Positions 1-5,443 of a stretch of DNA of 5,443 nt are shown one piece after another. The stretch spans positions 1 through 5,443 of the forward strand of contig CAMVDI010000124.1 in NCBI GenBank assembly GCA_947166205.1, read 5' to 3'. Position numbers and translations under genes: made by a program. The DNA comes from an uncultured Clostridia bacterium. Its GTDB lineage: Bacteria > Bacillota_A > Clostridia > Christensenellales > Aristaeellaceae. The stretch's first letter is position 1; every line of letters starts with the position of its first letter. The notes beneath the pieces are model-generated. The model searched no databases and was not told the DNA's origin. It saw only the letters and a program-made list of their open reading frames with translations.

Positions 1-331
1 TCTCATCCTTGGGGGTCTTGCGCAGCTTCAGGCCGAAGGCCATGTTGTCATAAACGGTCATGTGGGGATACAGGGCGTAGTTCTGGAACACCATGGCGAT
101 GTCGCGATCCTTGGGGGCGACGTCGTTGACCAGCTTGTCGCCGATGTACAGCTCGCCGTCGGAGATTTCTTCCAGACCGGCGACCATGCGCAGGGTGGTG
201 GACTTACCGCAGCCGGAAGGTCCGACCAGAACGATAAATTCCTTATCCTCGATGTCCAGCGTGAAGTCGCTGACGGCGGTCACGTTTCCGGTGTAGATCT
301 TGTAGATGTGCTGAAGAGATACACTTGCCAT
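1..331 (-). CDS. ugpC: Sugar ABC transporter ATP-binding protein, MalK/MsmK/UgpC type (C-terminal part outside window)
   Basis: This is the cytoplasmic ATPase subunit that powers carbohydrate (or glycerol-phosphate) import by binding-protein-dependent ABC permeases. The visible 110 residues are the N-terminal part of the nucleotide-binding domain. The Walker A motif GPSGCGKST is at residues 37-45, followed by TLRMVAGLE. The Q-loop block [12 protein letters not shown] is at 82-93, with Gln83 as the Q-loop residue, and is followed by [11 protein letters not shown]. These motifs are typical of the family. The signature motif, Walker B and C-terminal regulatory domain lie beyond the left edge, since family members are usually about 360-380 residues. 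The ATG at 331-329 is chosen because a perfect AGGAGG sits 7 bases upstream. The gene follows the envelope genes on the same strand after a 361-base gap with its own candidate operator and -10 box, so it is probably a separate unit. In Firmicutes such ATPases often serve several permeases. The symbol is a family label; the true substrate cannot be read from this fragment. Confidence 0.95.
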   Translation of the reverse strand, partial: MASVSLQHIYKIYTGNVTAVSDFTLDIEDKEFIVLVGPSGCGKSTTLRMVAGLEEISDGELYIGDKLVNDVAPKDRDIAMVFQNYALYPHMTVYDNMAFGLKLRKTPKDE

Positions 332-338
332 CCTGATT

Positions 339-344
339 CCTCCT
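339..344 (-). promoter_or_regulatory. Ribosome binding site of the ABC ATPase gene
   Basis: On the minus strand AGGAGG lies 7 bases before the ATG at 331. It is a full match to the anti-Shine-Dalgarno core and fixes the start of this gene. Confidence 0.85.
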
Positions 345-376
345 GTAAATTCGGGCACTGCCCTTTGATGGCTCCT

Positions 377-382
377 ATTCTA
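377..382 (-). promoter_or_regulatory. Candidate -10 box of the ABC ATPase gene
   Basis: The minus strand reads GGGGTAGAATAGG, and TAGAAT matches the TATAAT consensus at five of six positions. No good -35 box sits 16-18 bases upstream; the best is TTTTCT at 405-400 with a 17-base spacer. This suggests a weak or activator-dependent promoter, or a chance match. It would give a leader of roughly 35-40 bases before the start codon. The inverted-repeat cluster at 425-454 lies about 43-72 bases upstream of this box. Confidence 0.35.
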
Positions 383-424
383 CCCCGTTCCTTCCGAAAA
401 GAAAAGTGGTATTTCGACAAATTT

Positions 425-454
425 CACAAAAATGTTTTGTGCAATTTGCACAAA
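425..454. promoter_or_regulatory. Overlapping inverted repeats, candidate operator upstream of the ABC ATPase gene
   Basis: Two perfect inverted repeats share a half-site. The first is CACAAAA-ATG-TTTTGTG at 425-441, with 7-base arms and a 3-base spacer. The second is TTTGTGCAA-T-TTGCACAAA at 436-454, with 9-base arms around one central base. A further ACAAA-containing element (TTTCGACAAATTTCACAAA, 412-430) gives a direct repeat of the outer half-site. The stretch is AT-rich inside GC-rich surroundings, as expected of a regulator binding site. LacI, GntR and ROK family regulators commonly control sugar transport genes, but I cannot assign this motif to a family. No regulator gene is visible in the window. 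Confidence 0.5.
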
Positions 455-525
455 TCATCGCCGGCCTTTCCGGACGGGCCGTGCCCCGTACGGAAGTGCT
501 GGCGGCACTGTCCGCGCACAGCAAA

Positions 526-549
526 GCGGGCCGCCTTTCGGCGGCCCGC
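526..549 (-). terminator. GC-rich hairpin, possible terminator of the envelope operon
   Basis: A perfect 10-bp stem (GCGGGCCGCC / GGCGGCCCGC) closes a GAAA tetraloop when read on the minus strand. TTTGCTGTG follows. The stem is very stable, but the T-tract is only three bases, so termination may be weak or the hairpin may instead protect an RNA 3' end. It lies about 145 bases after the L,D-transpeptidase stop codon and upstream of the ABC ATPase gene, where a terminator between two units would be expected. Read on the plus strand the loop is TTTC and no T-tract follows, so minus is the likelier orientation. Confidence 0.5.
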
Positions 550-570
550 CTGCATGGAGGATAGGGAGGT

Positions 571-590
571 CTGACACGATAACGTGTCAG
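571..590. repeat. Perfect 20-base palindromic element CTGACACG-ATAA-CGTGTCAG
   Basis: The 8-base arms are exact and enclose four bases. In RNA this would fold as an 8-bp stem with a tetraloop; in DNA it could be a dimeric regulator site. No T-tract follows on either strand, so it is not an intrinsic terminator by itself. It sits in the gap between the L,D-transpeptidase and the ABC ATPase genes, 21 bases before the GC-rich hairpin in the direction of minus-strand transcription. Confidence 0.5.
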
Positions 591-692
591 GAAAGGATCT
601 CAGGAGAATTTCTTCCCCTTCGACAGCCGTATTCTACCTCCCCCGTGTGTCGTTTCTGTGAAAAGCAGATGAACGCTGCGTGAATAATCCGC

Positions 693-2564
693 TCAGGGAT
701 TCTCCGCCGATTCCGGCGCTGGGGTCGGGCTCGGGGTCGGCATGGCCGTTTCCGGCGCCAGGGTTTCGGGAACCGGCGTCTCCGGCTCCGGCGTATCCTC
801 CGGCTGAGGCATCATCGCCTCGATCGTCCGCTGATCCACCTCGCCGCTGGCGTAGATCTGATGATCCTTCTGGAACAGCTTCACGGCCTTTACGGTGCCG
901 TTCAGCATGATGCCGCCCACGTATCCCTGATAGTACCCCAGCTCCTTCAGCCGGGTCTGGACCCAGAAGACCTCCGGTCCGCTGCTGCCCTTCTTCAGCC
1001 GGCGGCTGGTCAGATCCGGCGCCTGGTCCGCGTCGTATTCCGGCTCCGGGGTCGGAACGGGCGTCTCCACGGGGATGGAGGTTCCCTTCTTCAGGTTCGG
1101 CAGCTTCAGGGCTTCCCTCAGCTCCGGATCCTCGGGCAGATCCTCCCGGATCGAAACCACGGTGCCCTCCCCGATGTTGTCATAGACCCACTTGGCGTCC
1201 TCCACGGTGAGCCGGATGCATCCGTGGCTGGCCCGGGACCCCAGCGCCTTGTAGCTGGAGGTCTTCATCGCGTTCAGATCCACCGCGGTATAGATCACCG
1301 AGTGGAAGGCGATGGAGGCGTTGATCCGCGTCCAGTATCTGGCGTAGCTGTTTCCCCACTTGGGGAAGACGCACCACTTGGCGTGCCGTCCGTTCAGCAC
1401 CCAGTCCCCCACGTCGCTGGGGTTCGCCTTGGTGCCCGTGGAGCAGAGCATCCGGCGCACAGGCACCGTATACTCCCCGTTCTCGTCCCGGCCGTATACG
1501 GTGGTCACCTGGTTGGTCACGTCCACCGTCATGGCGAAGGGCACCGGGGTGGGTTCCGGCGTGGGCCTGGGCGTGTTGTCCGGCATGACCAGCTGAGTGT
1601 CGTTGAAGATCACGTCCCAGGTGGCCTCATCCACGACGCCGGTCACCTTCATGCCGTTCTGGGTCTGAATGGTCCGGACGGCCCGGGAGGTCTGCCGGGC
1701 AAAGTTTCCGCTGATGGGGCCGGTATAGTATCCCAGCTCCGTCATGCGGGTCTGCAGCTGCTTGACCAGCTTTCCGCTGGATCCGCTCTTCAGGGTCTTG
1801 GTGAAGGCTACGTACTGATCCGGCATCACCAGCCCGTTGTTCGCCGCGTTTTCGTTGTCATCGACGATGAAGCCGTTCAGATCCGGCACCGGGGTTCTCG
1901 TGGGATCCGGCGAATCGTTGCGCCCCGCCGCGCCGGCGGAGAACAGGACTTCCTGGGTTTTGGGATCCGCCACGCCCGTCACGGGGAGTCCGTTCCTCTC
2001 CTGGAACTCCTTCAGCCCCTTCTGGGTTCCGCCCAGAAAGTTCCCGCTGATCCGGCCCTTGTAGTATCCAAGCTCCATCAGCCGGGTCTGCAGGTTCTTG
2101 ACGGCCTCCTCCTTGGCGCCGTACTTCAGGGTATGGTATCTGGCGGAGAAGATCCGGTTCTGGGTTTCAGGATCCGCGATGCCCGTCTTCTCCAGCCCGT
2201 AGTCCCCCTGGAAAGCCTTCACGGCCTCCCGGGTGCCCTCCCGGTACCGGCCGGACAGGTTTCCCGTATAGTACTTCAGATCCTTCAGCCGGGTCTGCAG
2301 CTCCAGCACGTCGTCGCCTTCGTCCCCGTACTTCAGCTCCCGGGCCTCGAGGATGAACTCCTCCAGGTCGTTCTCATCCGGCAGGCTGTCCGGGTTTTCG
2401 GGTTCCGCGTCCCCGCCGTCATCGTCGTCTATGGGAACCGATTCTCCCGAGTTCTCCTCCGCCTCCGCTTCCGTCTCCCCGGCGGGCACGGTCTCCCCGA
2501 GCCCCGGAGCCAGGAAGCTCCACATCAGGCAGATAACCAGCATCATGCCGATCCGCCGTTTCAT
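693..2564 (-). CDS. Secreted L,D-transpeptidase (YkuD) with four peptidoglycan-binding domains
   Basis: The product has 623 residues counted from the ATG at 2564. It should act outside the membrane, forming 3-3 crosslinks between diaminopimelate residues or attaching other amines to peptidoglycan through a Cys thioester. A signal peptide (MKRRIGMMLVICLMWSFLAPGLG) covers residues 1-23. An acidic linker covers 24-72. Peptidoglycan-binding repeats lie at about 74-140, 143-209 and 256-321, each with an LQTRLxxLxYY...SG...T core. The YkuD domain spans about 344-473, with His421 and the motif SHGCIR at 446-451, so Cys449 is the predicted nucleophile. A fourth binding repeat is at about 522-585, and a Pro/Glu/Thr-rich tail (586-623) ends the protein. 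Pro-rich hinges flank the catalytic domain. Many family members carry one or two binding repeats, so four, with the enzyme placed between the third and fourth, is elaborate. The gene starts 41 bases after the repeat-protein gene and is probably cotranscribed with it. No lipobox, sortase signal or C-terminal membrane segment is seen. Confidence 0.93.
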   Translation of the reverse strand: MKRRIGMMLVICLMWSFLAPGLGETVPAGETEAEAEENSGESVPIDDDDGGDAEPENPDSLPDENDLEEFILEARELKYGDEGDDVLELQTRLKDLKYYTGNLSGRYREGTREAVKAFQGDYGLEKTGIADPETQNRIFSARYHTLKYGAKEEAVKNLQTRLMELGYYKGRISGNFLGGTQKGLKEFQERNGLPVTGVADPKTQEVLFSAGAAGRNDSPDPTRTPVPDLNGFIVDDNENAANNGLVMPDQYVAFTKTLKSGSSGKLVKQLQTRMTELGYYTGPISGNFARQTSRAVRTIQTQNGMKVTGVVDEATWDVIFNDTQLVMPDNTPRPTPEPTPVPFAMTVDVTNQVTTVYGRDENGEYTVPVRRMLCSTGTKANPSDVGDWVLNGRHAKWCVFPKWGNSYARYWTRINASIAFHSVIYTAVDLNAMKTSSYKALGSRASHGCIRLTVEDAKWVYDNIGEGTVVSIREDLPEDPELREALKLPNLKKGTSIPVETPVPTPEPEYDADQAPDLTSRRLKKGSSGPEVFWVQTRLKELGYYQGYVGGIMLNGTVKAVKLFQKDHQIYASGEVDQRTIEAMMPQPEDTPEPETPVPETLAPETAMPTPSPTPAPESAENP

Positions 2565-2568
2565 CCGC

Positions 2569-2576
2569 ATCACCTC
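2569..2576 (-). promoter_or_regulatory. Ribosome binding site that decides the L,D-transpeptidase start
   Basis: The minus strand reads GACGAGGTGATGCGGATGAAACGG. GAGGTGAT matches an eight-base stretch of the extended Shine-Dalgarno sequence AGGAGGTGATC, and its GAGG is 8 bases before the ATG at 2564. The upstream in-frame GTG (2573) and ATG (2570) lie inside this site and are unlikely starts. Choosing 2564 gives a signal peptide that begins MKRR. Confidence 0.7.
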
Positions 2577-2605
2577 GTCTTCAGACTGATTGGCCCTTCA
2601 GGGAT

Positions 2606-5443
2606 TTATTCCTTGTAGGCAAGGGACCAGTCCATGGTATCCTGCTCGCCGTATCCGGCGGGATAAACGCCGGGATTCCGGAGCGCGTAGCCCAGGTCAA
2701 TATTGAAGTCCGTGCTGTCGCTGGCCACGGAGAAAGCGTCGGTTTCCGCGGTCTCCCCGTCCGTCTCGTTCAGCGAGGACACGATCAGATAGGGATCCGC
2801 CCGTTTCCGGGTGGGCTTCACCTCCCGGGGGGCGGTCACCCGCAGGGTATAGACCGCGGGATAGACCTCCCGGAAGAAGTACAGCCCGTACTGGTCGGTC
2901 TCCGTCTCCGCCACCGGCTCGCCGTTGCGCATCAGCTCCACCTTCACGTGGGGTACGCCGTACTCGCCGCCGTCCTGCCATCCGTTTCCGTTCACGTCCA
3001 GCCAGCAGTAATCGCCGATGGTGCCGGGCAGCACGCTGCCCATGTTCAGATTCAGCTGATCCCTGCCCATCCGCAGATCGATCACGTCCGAGCTGCCCTT
3101 CCGGCCGTCGGTCTCCGTGAACACGGAGATCAGCCCGGTTTCCAGCCGCTCGTCGTCCGGCTCCGCGGCCACGGTTCCCTCCGGCAGCTCCGCCGTAAGA
3201 ACGTACATTCCGGGCATCAGGCCCGCGAAGCGCCAGGCGCCGTCCTCCCCGGTGGTCTGGGACTGGAGGGCGTTTCCTTCCTCATCCGCCAGGATCACCC
3301 TCGCGTCCGCCAGGGGCTCCGCGCCGCTGCCCCGGTCGATCCAGACCTGGCCGCCCATGGCGGTGTACCGGATCATGCCCAGGGCCAGATCCTCCCGGGC
3401 GTCCCCTTCCATCAGGGAGATTCCGGTCATGATCAGCCGGGTTCCTTCCTTCCGGAAGGTGCTGTCCCCCTCCATAGGCCCGTCCGTGCTTTCATCCATC
3501 TGATAACTGACGGTATAGCTTCCGGGGATCATCCCCTCGTGGGCGAAGGCGCCGTCCGCGTCGGTATACAGTGTATCGAAAACCTCTCCGTTTTCCTCGT
3601 CCGTCACGACCAGCGTCAGCCCTTCCAGCCGCCGTTCGTCCTTGTCCATCCGTCCGTTGTTGTTTTCGTCCAGCCAGGCCGTGCCCCGCAGGACCGCCGG
3701 CGCCGATCCGCCGATCGCCTGGTCCGCCCAGGTTTCGCCCATGCCGATGGTCAGGCTGGTCCGCTGCTGATTTCTTCCGGGCGCCAGCGGCAGCGTGACC
3801 TGCTTCATCCGGGTCGTCACCATGCCCTCCGGCAGGGCGACCTCCAGCTCATAGGTTCCGGGATGCAGCTCCGTCAGCTCAAAGGAGCCGTCCGCCCCGC
3901 TGACGGTTTCCAGGGGCTCCAGGTCCGTCCGCTCCGGCGTCAGCTTCACCCGCAGGCCCGCCGCGGGTTTCTCCCCCGCCTCCGCCGTTCCGGATCCGTC
4001 CGGATCCCGGAAGAAGGAGCCGGCGATCCTTCCCAGGGTCAGCCCGCCGCACAGCGGCGCCTCGCGGGTTTCGGCGGTCCGGAAGTCGAACCATTCGCCC
4101 CGGCCGGTGCCGTTCTCCCCGCTCATGGTGTTGTCCCCGCCCGCCCGGGCGAAGATGCCGCCCTCCGGCAGCTGATACTCCAGATAATACCGTCCGGGCA
4201 TAACCGCGTCGAAGAGGAAGGCGCCGCTTTCCGTGATTTCGGCGGAGAAGGCCTCGCCTTCCTCGCTCATCAGCCGGACCTTCGTTCCCGCCAGGCCGGC
4301 CTCGTCCGCGTCCCGGCGGCCGTTGTCGTTCCGGTCCGCGAAAACCTCGCCCTTGACCGTGCCGGGCATGATCATGCCGGCGTCCAGGCCGGTGACGCTC
4401 TCGCCCAGCTTCACCTCGAAGGGCTCGGAATATCCCTCCCCGCCGTTCAGGTTCAGGATCACGTTGCCCTCTCCCTGCCGGGTAAAGGCATATCCCTTCT
4501 TCGCCGTCATCCGCAGGCTGTACAGCCCCGGCGTCAGGCCCGTGAAGGTATAGGTTCCCTTGGCGCTGGTCTGTTTGCTGTCCACTTCATTTCCCGCCGC
4601 GTCCAGCAGGGTGACCGCCACGCCCTGGCTCACCTTCTCGCCCCCGGAAAGGGTGGCGGAGAAGTCGTCGTCCATGTAGACCGTGCCGCTGACGGAGCCG
4701 TAGTAGACCGCGCCCACGTTGACGGTGCGGTTCTGGGCGTCCTGCAGCTCAAAGTCCTTCCAGAAATTCTCCCTCCGGCCTTCCCGGGCGGCGAAATGGT
4801 TGCCTTCCGGGTCGCTGACCGTCACCGTGAAATTGCATCCGTCGTCCGGCAGAACGGCGCGGATCCGGTAGGTATTGCCCCGCAGGCCGCCCAGCACGTA
4901 TCTGCCGTCCTCGCCGGTCATGGCCACGGCGACCTCATCATCCTTCAGCTGCTTGATCGCCGTCACCTTCACGCCGGCCAGGGGCGCTTCCCCTTCGTCA
5001 TACAGCCCGTTGTAGTTCGCGTCCAGGAAGGCGATTCCGCTGACGGAGCCCTGCCAGGCGAAGCCGATATTCTGATCCGTCTCGTCCTTGCCGTCGTTCA
5101 GATCCAGGGTCTTGGTGGCCCGGGTCTTTCCCTCCGTGGTGAAGACGGAGCGGTTCTTTCCGCCGGTCTTGCTGCAGCGGGCGACCATCATGCCGTCCGC
5201 CGCGTAGCTGGTGAAATCATAGAATCCCGCGCGCATCCGGTAGACCCGCCAGTATCCGTCCTCGCCGGAAAACGCCTCAAACTCGAGGCCGTTCTTCTGA
5301 CCCTTCAGGGTGATCCGGGCCCCGGAGATCCGGGGTTCGCCCGCGTCCATGATGCCGTCCGCGTTCTCGTCCAGCCAGCAGACGCCGTCCACGACCACGC
5401 CCTTCAGCAGGCCGACGCCGCGCTCGATGATCTGCCCCGCGCT
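2606..5443 (-). CDS. Large SdrD B-like repeat surface protein (N-terminus outside window)
   Basis: The visible 945 residues contain eight tandem domains of about 110 residues of the SdrD B / Cna-B type, a prealbumin-like beta-sandwich used as a stalk in Gram-positive surface proteins. Each has a GxVxGxxxxDxNxNG start, often with a calcium-loop pattern DxNxNGxxDxxE, then a GxYxFxxLxPGxYxL core. The last domain is the most canonical (GTIGDYCWLDVNGNG, then DQYGLYFF). The frame is open to the right edge, so the GTG at 5398 is not the real start and the signal peptide and any N-terminal domain are not seen. A 27-residue tail ending AYKE follows the last domain. It has no LPXTG motif, hydrophobic segment or basic end, so sortase anchoring at the C-terminus is unlikely. 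The protein is inferred to be secreted. The L,D-transpeptidase gene follows closely, which supports a role in the cell envelope. A ligand or adhesion function cannot be assigned. Confidence 0.88.
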   Translation of the reverse strand, partial: SAGQIIERGVGLLKGVVVDGVCWLDENADGIMDAGEPRISGARITLKGQKNGLEFEAFSGEDGYWRVYRMRAGFYDFTSYAADGMMVARCSKTGGKNRSVFTTEGKTRATKTLDLNDGKDETDQNIGFAWQGSVSGIAFLDANYNGLYDEGEAPLAGVKVTAIKQLKDDEVAVAMTGEDGRYVLGGLRGNTYRIRAVLPDDGCNFTVTVSDPEGNHFAAREGRRENFWKDFELQDAQNRTVNVGAVYYGSVSGTVYMDDDFSATLSGGEKVSQGVAVTLLDAAGNEVDSKQTSAKGTYTFTGLTPGLYSLRMTAKKGYAFTRQGEGNVILNLNGGEGYSEPFEVKLGESVTGLDAGMIMPGTVKGEVFADRNDNGRRDADEAGLAGTKVRLMSEEGEAFSAEITESGAFLFDAVMPGRYYLEYQLPEGGIFARAGGDNTMSGENGTGRGEWFDFRTAETREAPLCGGLTLGRIAGSFFRDPDGSGTAEAGEKPAAGLRVKLTPERTDLEPLETVSGADGSFELTELHPGTYELEVALPEGMVTTRMKQVTLPLAPGRNQQRTSLTIGMGETWADQAIGGSAPAVLRGTAWLDENNNGRMDKDERRLEGLTLVVTDEENGEVFDTLYTDADGAFAHEGMIPGSYTVSYQMDESTDGPMEGDSTFRKEGTRLIMTGISLMEGDAREDLALGMIRYTAMGGQVWIDRGSGAEPLADARVILADEEGNALQSQTTGEDGAWRFAGLMPGMYVLTAELPEGTVAAEPDDERLETGLISVFTETDGRKGSSDVIDLRMGRDQLNLNMGSVLPGTIGDYCWLDVNGNGWQDGGEYGVPHVKVELMRNGEPVAETETDQYGLYFFREVYPAVYTLRVTAPREVKPTRKRADPYLIVSSLNETDGETAETDAFSVASDSTDFNIDLGYALRNPGVYPAGYGEQDTMDWSLAYKE
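2690..5398 (-). repeat. Eight tandem SdrD B-like domain repeats
   Basis: Approximate domain limits, in order of translation, are 5398-5051, 5050-4700, 4699-4364, 4363-4031, 4030-3698, 3697-3365, 3364-3026 and 3025-2690. They are protein-level repeats that have diverged at DNA level. Exact identity is short, for example the 14-base CCGCTGACGGAGCC at 4686-4699 and 5037-5050, which encodes GSVSG at the starts of the third and second repeats. The calcium-loop motif is intact in repeats 1, 2, 4, 6 and 8 and degenerate in 3, 5 and 7. The divergence indicates an old duplication rather than recent expansion. Confidence 0.8.

Larger units (their letters stand above)
520..636 (-). ncRNA. Tentative small RNA or structured 3' UTR with three hairpins
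   Basis: On the minus strand a TAGAAT box (636-631) is followed by three consecutive hairpins. The first is GGGGAA-GAAA-TTCTCC (618-603, one G-U pair), the second the 8-bp stem at 590-571, and the third the 10-bp GC stem at 549-526 followed by TTT. The single-stranded part between the second and third hairpins is C/T-rich (CCTCCCTATCCTCC, 569-556). It resembles the C-rich, ribosome-site-pairing motifs of some Gram-positive small RNAs. No -35 box is evident. The same structures could equally be the 3' UTR of the upstream operon. No protein-coding signal is seen here. Confidence 0.25.
332..692. other. 361-base intergenic region without a gene
   Basis: I find no supported coding sequence on either strand here. 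From right to left it contains a TAGAAT box (636-631), three hairpins (618-603, 590-571, 549-526), a minor 5-bp stem AGTGC/GCACT (495-509), the overlapping inverted repeats (425-454), a second TAGAAT box (382-377) and the ABC ATPase ribosome site. The stretch 412-454 is notably AT-rich compared with the GC-rich neighbouring genes. Confidence 0.7.

Noticed and set aside
436..454. A Crp/Fnr-type site
   Set aside because: The arms TGTGC/GCACA are separated by 5 bases rather than 6 and lack TGTGA/TCACA, so the spacing and core do not fit.
424..555. A 43-codon open frame on the minus strand starting at ATG 555
   Set aside because: It has no ribosome site (the upstream bases are C-rich), it begins in the GC hairpin and it ends in the candidate operator.
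62..574. A 170-codon open frame on the plus strand across the ABC ATPase start and the intergenic region
   Set aside because: It is antisense to clear Walker A and Q-loop coding sequence and crosses the operator and hairpin region. No family is recognisable in it.
665..679. GCAG/CTGC hairpin followed by TTTT on the minus strand, just after the L,D-transpeptidase stop, as terminator
   Set aside because: The stem is only 4 bp with a 7-base loop and the T-run is short, so it is too weak to claim.
861..2618. A 585-codon open frame on the plus strand opposite the L,D-transpeptidase gene
   Set aside because: Its translation is low-complexity (rich in His, Arg, Leu, Gly, Pro) with no recognisable domain. 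It mirrors the GC-biased codons of the well-supported minus-strand gene.
2606..2690. A C-terminal sortase (LPXTG) or membrane anchor in the repeat protein
   Set aside because: The last residues contain no LPXTG-like motif, no hydrophobic run and no basic tail.
5396..5398. GTG at 5398 as the start of the repeat-protein gene
   Set aside because: The frame stays open through 15 more codons to the window edge, no ribosome site precedes the GTG, and it lies inside the first repeat's opening strand.
2690..5398. A CRISPR array or DNA satellite in the repeated region
   Set aside because: The repetition is at protein level, about 330 bases per unit, with diverged DNA and an unbroken reading frame.

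Overview
The window reads as chromosomal DNA from a GC-rich, Gram-positive-type gut or rumen Clostridia-like bacterium. This placement is inferred from strong AGGAGG-type ribosome sites, a MalK/MsmK-type sugar-ABC ATPase, a secreted L,D-transpeptidase with Pro/Thr/Glu linkers and peptidoglycan-binding repeats, and SdrD B-like surface repeats. I see no marker that fixes the genus. All three genes lie on the minus strand, so transcription runs from right to left. I see no tRNA, rRNA, insertion sequence or CRISPR array.

From the right edge, 5443-2606 is the C-terminal 945 residues of a large repeat protein. It has eight tandem SdrD B-like (prealbumin-fold, calcium-loop) domains of about 110 residues and no sortase signal; its N-terminus lies outside the window. 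After a 41-base gap, probably in the same operon, comes a complete secreted L,D-transpeptidase (2564-693). It has a signal peptide, an acidic linker, three peptidoglycan-binding domains, a YkuD catalytic domain with an SHGCIR motif, a fourth peptidoglycan-binding domain and a Pro-rich tail. Together they look like a cell-envelope module: a long surface stalk plus an enzyme that crosslinks or decorates peptidoglycan.

The 361-base gap at 692-332 has no convincing gene but is rich in structure. On the minus strand it holds, in order, a TAGAAT -10-like box, three short hairpins (the last a perfect 10-bp GC stem with a GAAA loop that may act as terminator), a cluster of two overlapping perfect inverted repeats (425-454), and a second TAGAAT box. 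The ABC-transporter ATPase gene then begins at 331 with an ideal AGGAGG and runs off the left edge after 110 codons. The inverted-repeat cluster is a good candidate operator for this sugar-uptake ATPase. The hairpin block is either the 3' end of the envelope operon or a small RNA.

Nothing here is clearly a new system. The points most worth following are the operator cluster, the hairpin block, the alternating loss of calcium loops in the surface repeats, and the pairing of an unanchored repeat protein with an L,D-transpeptidase.
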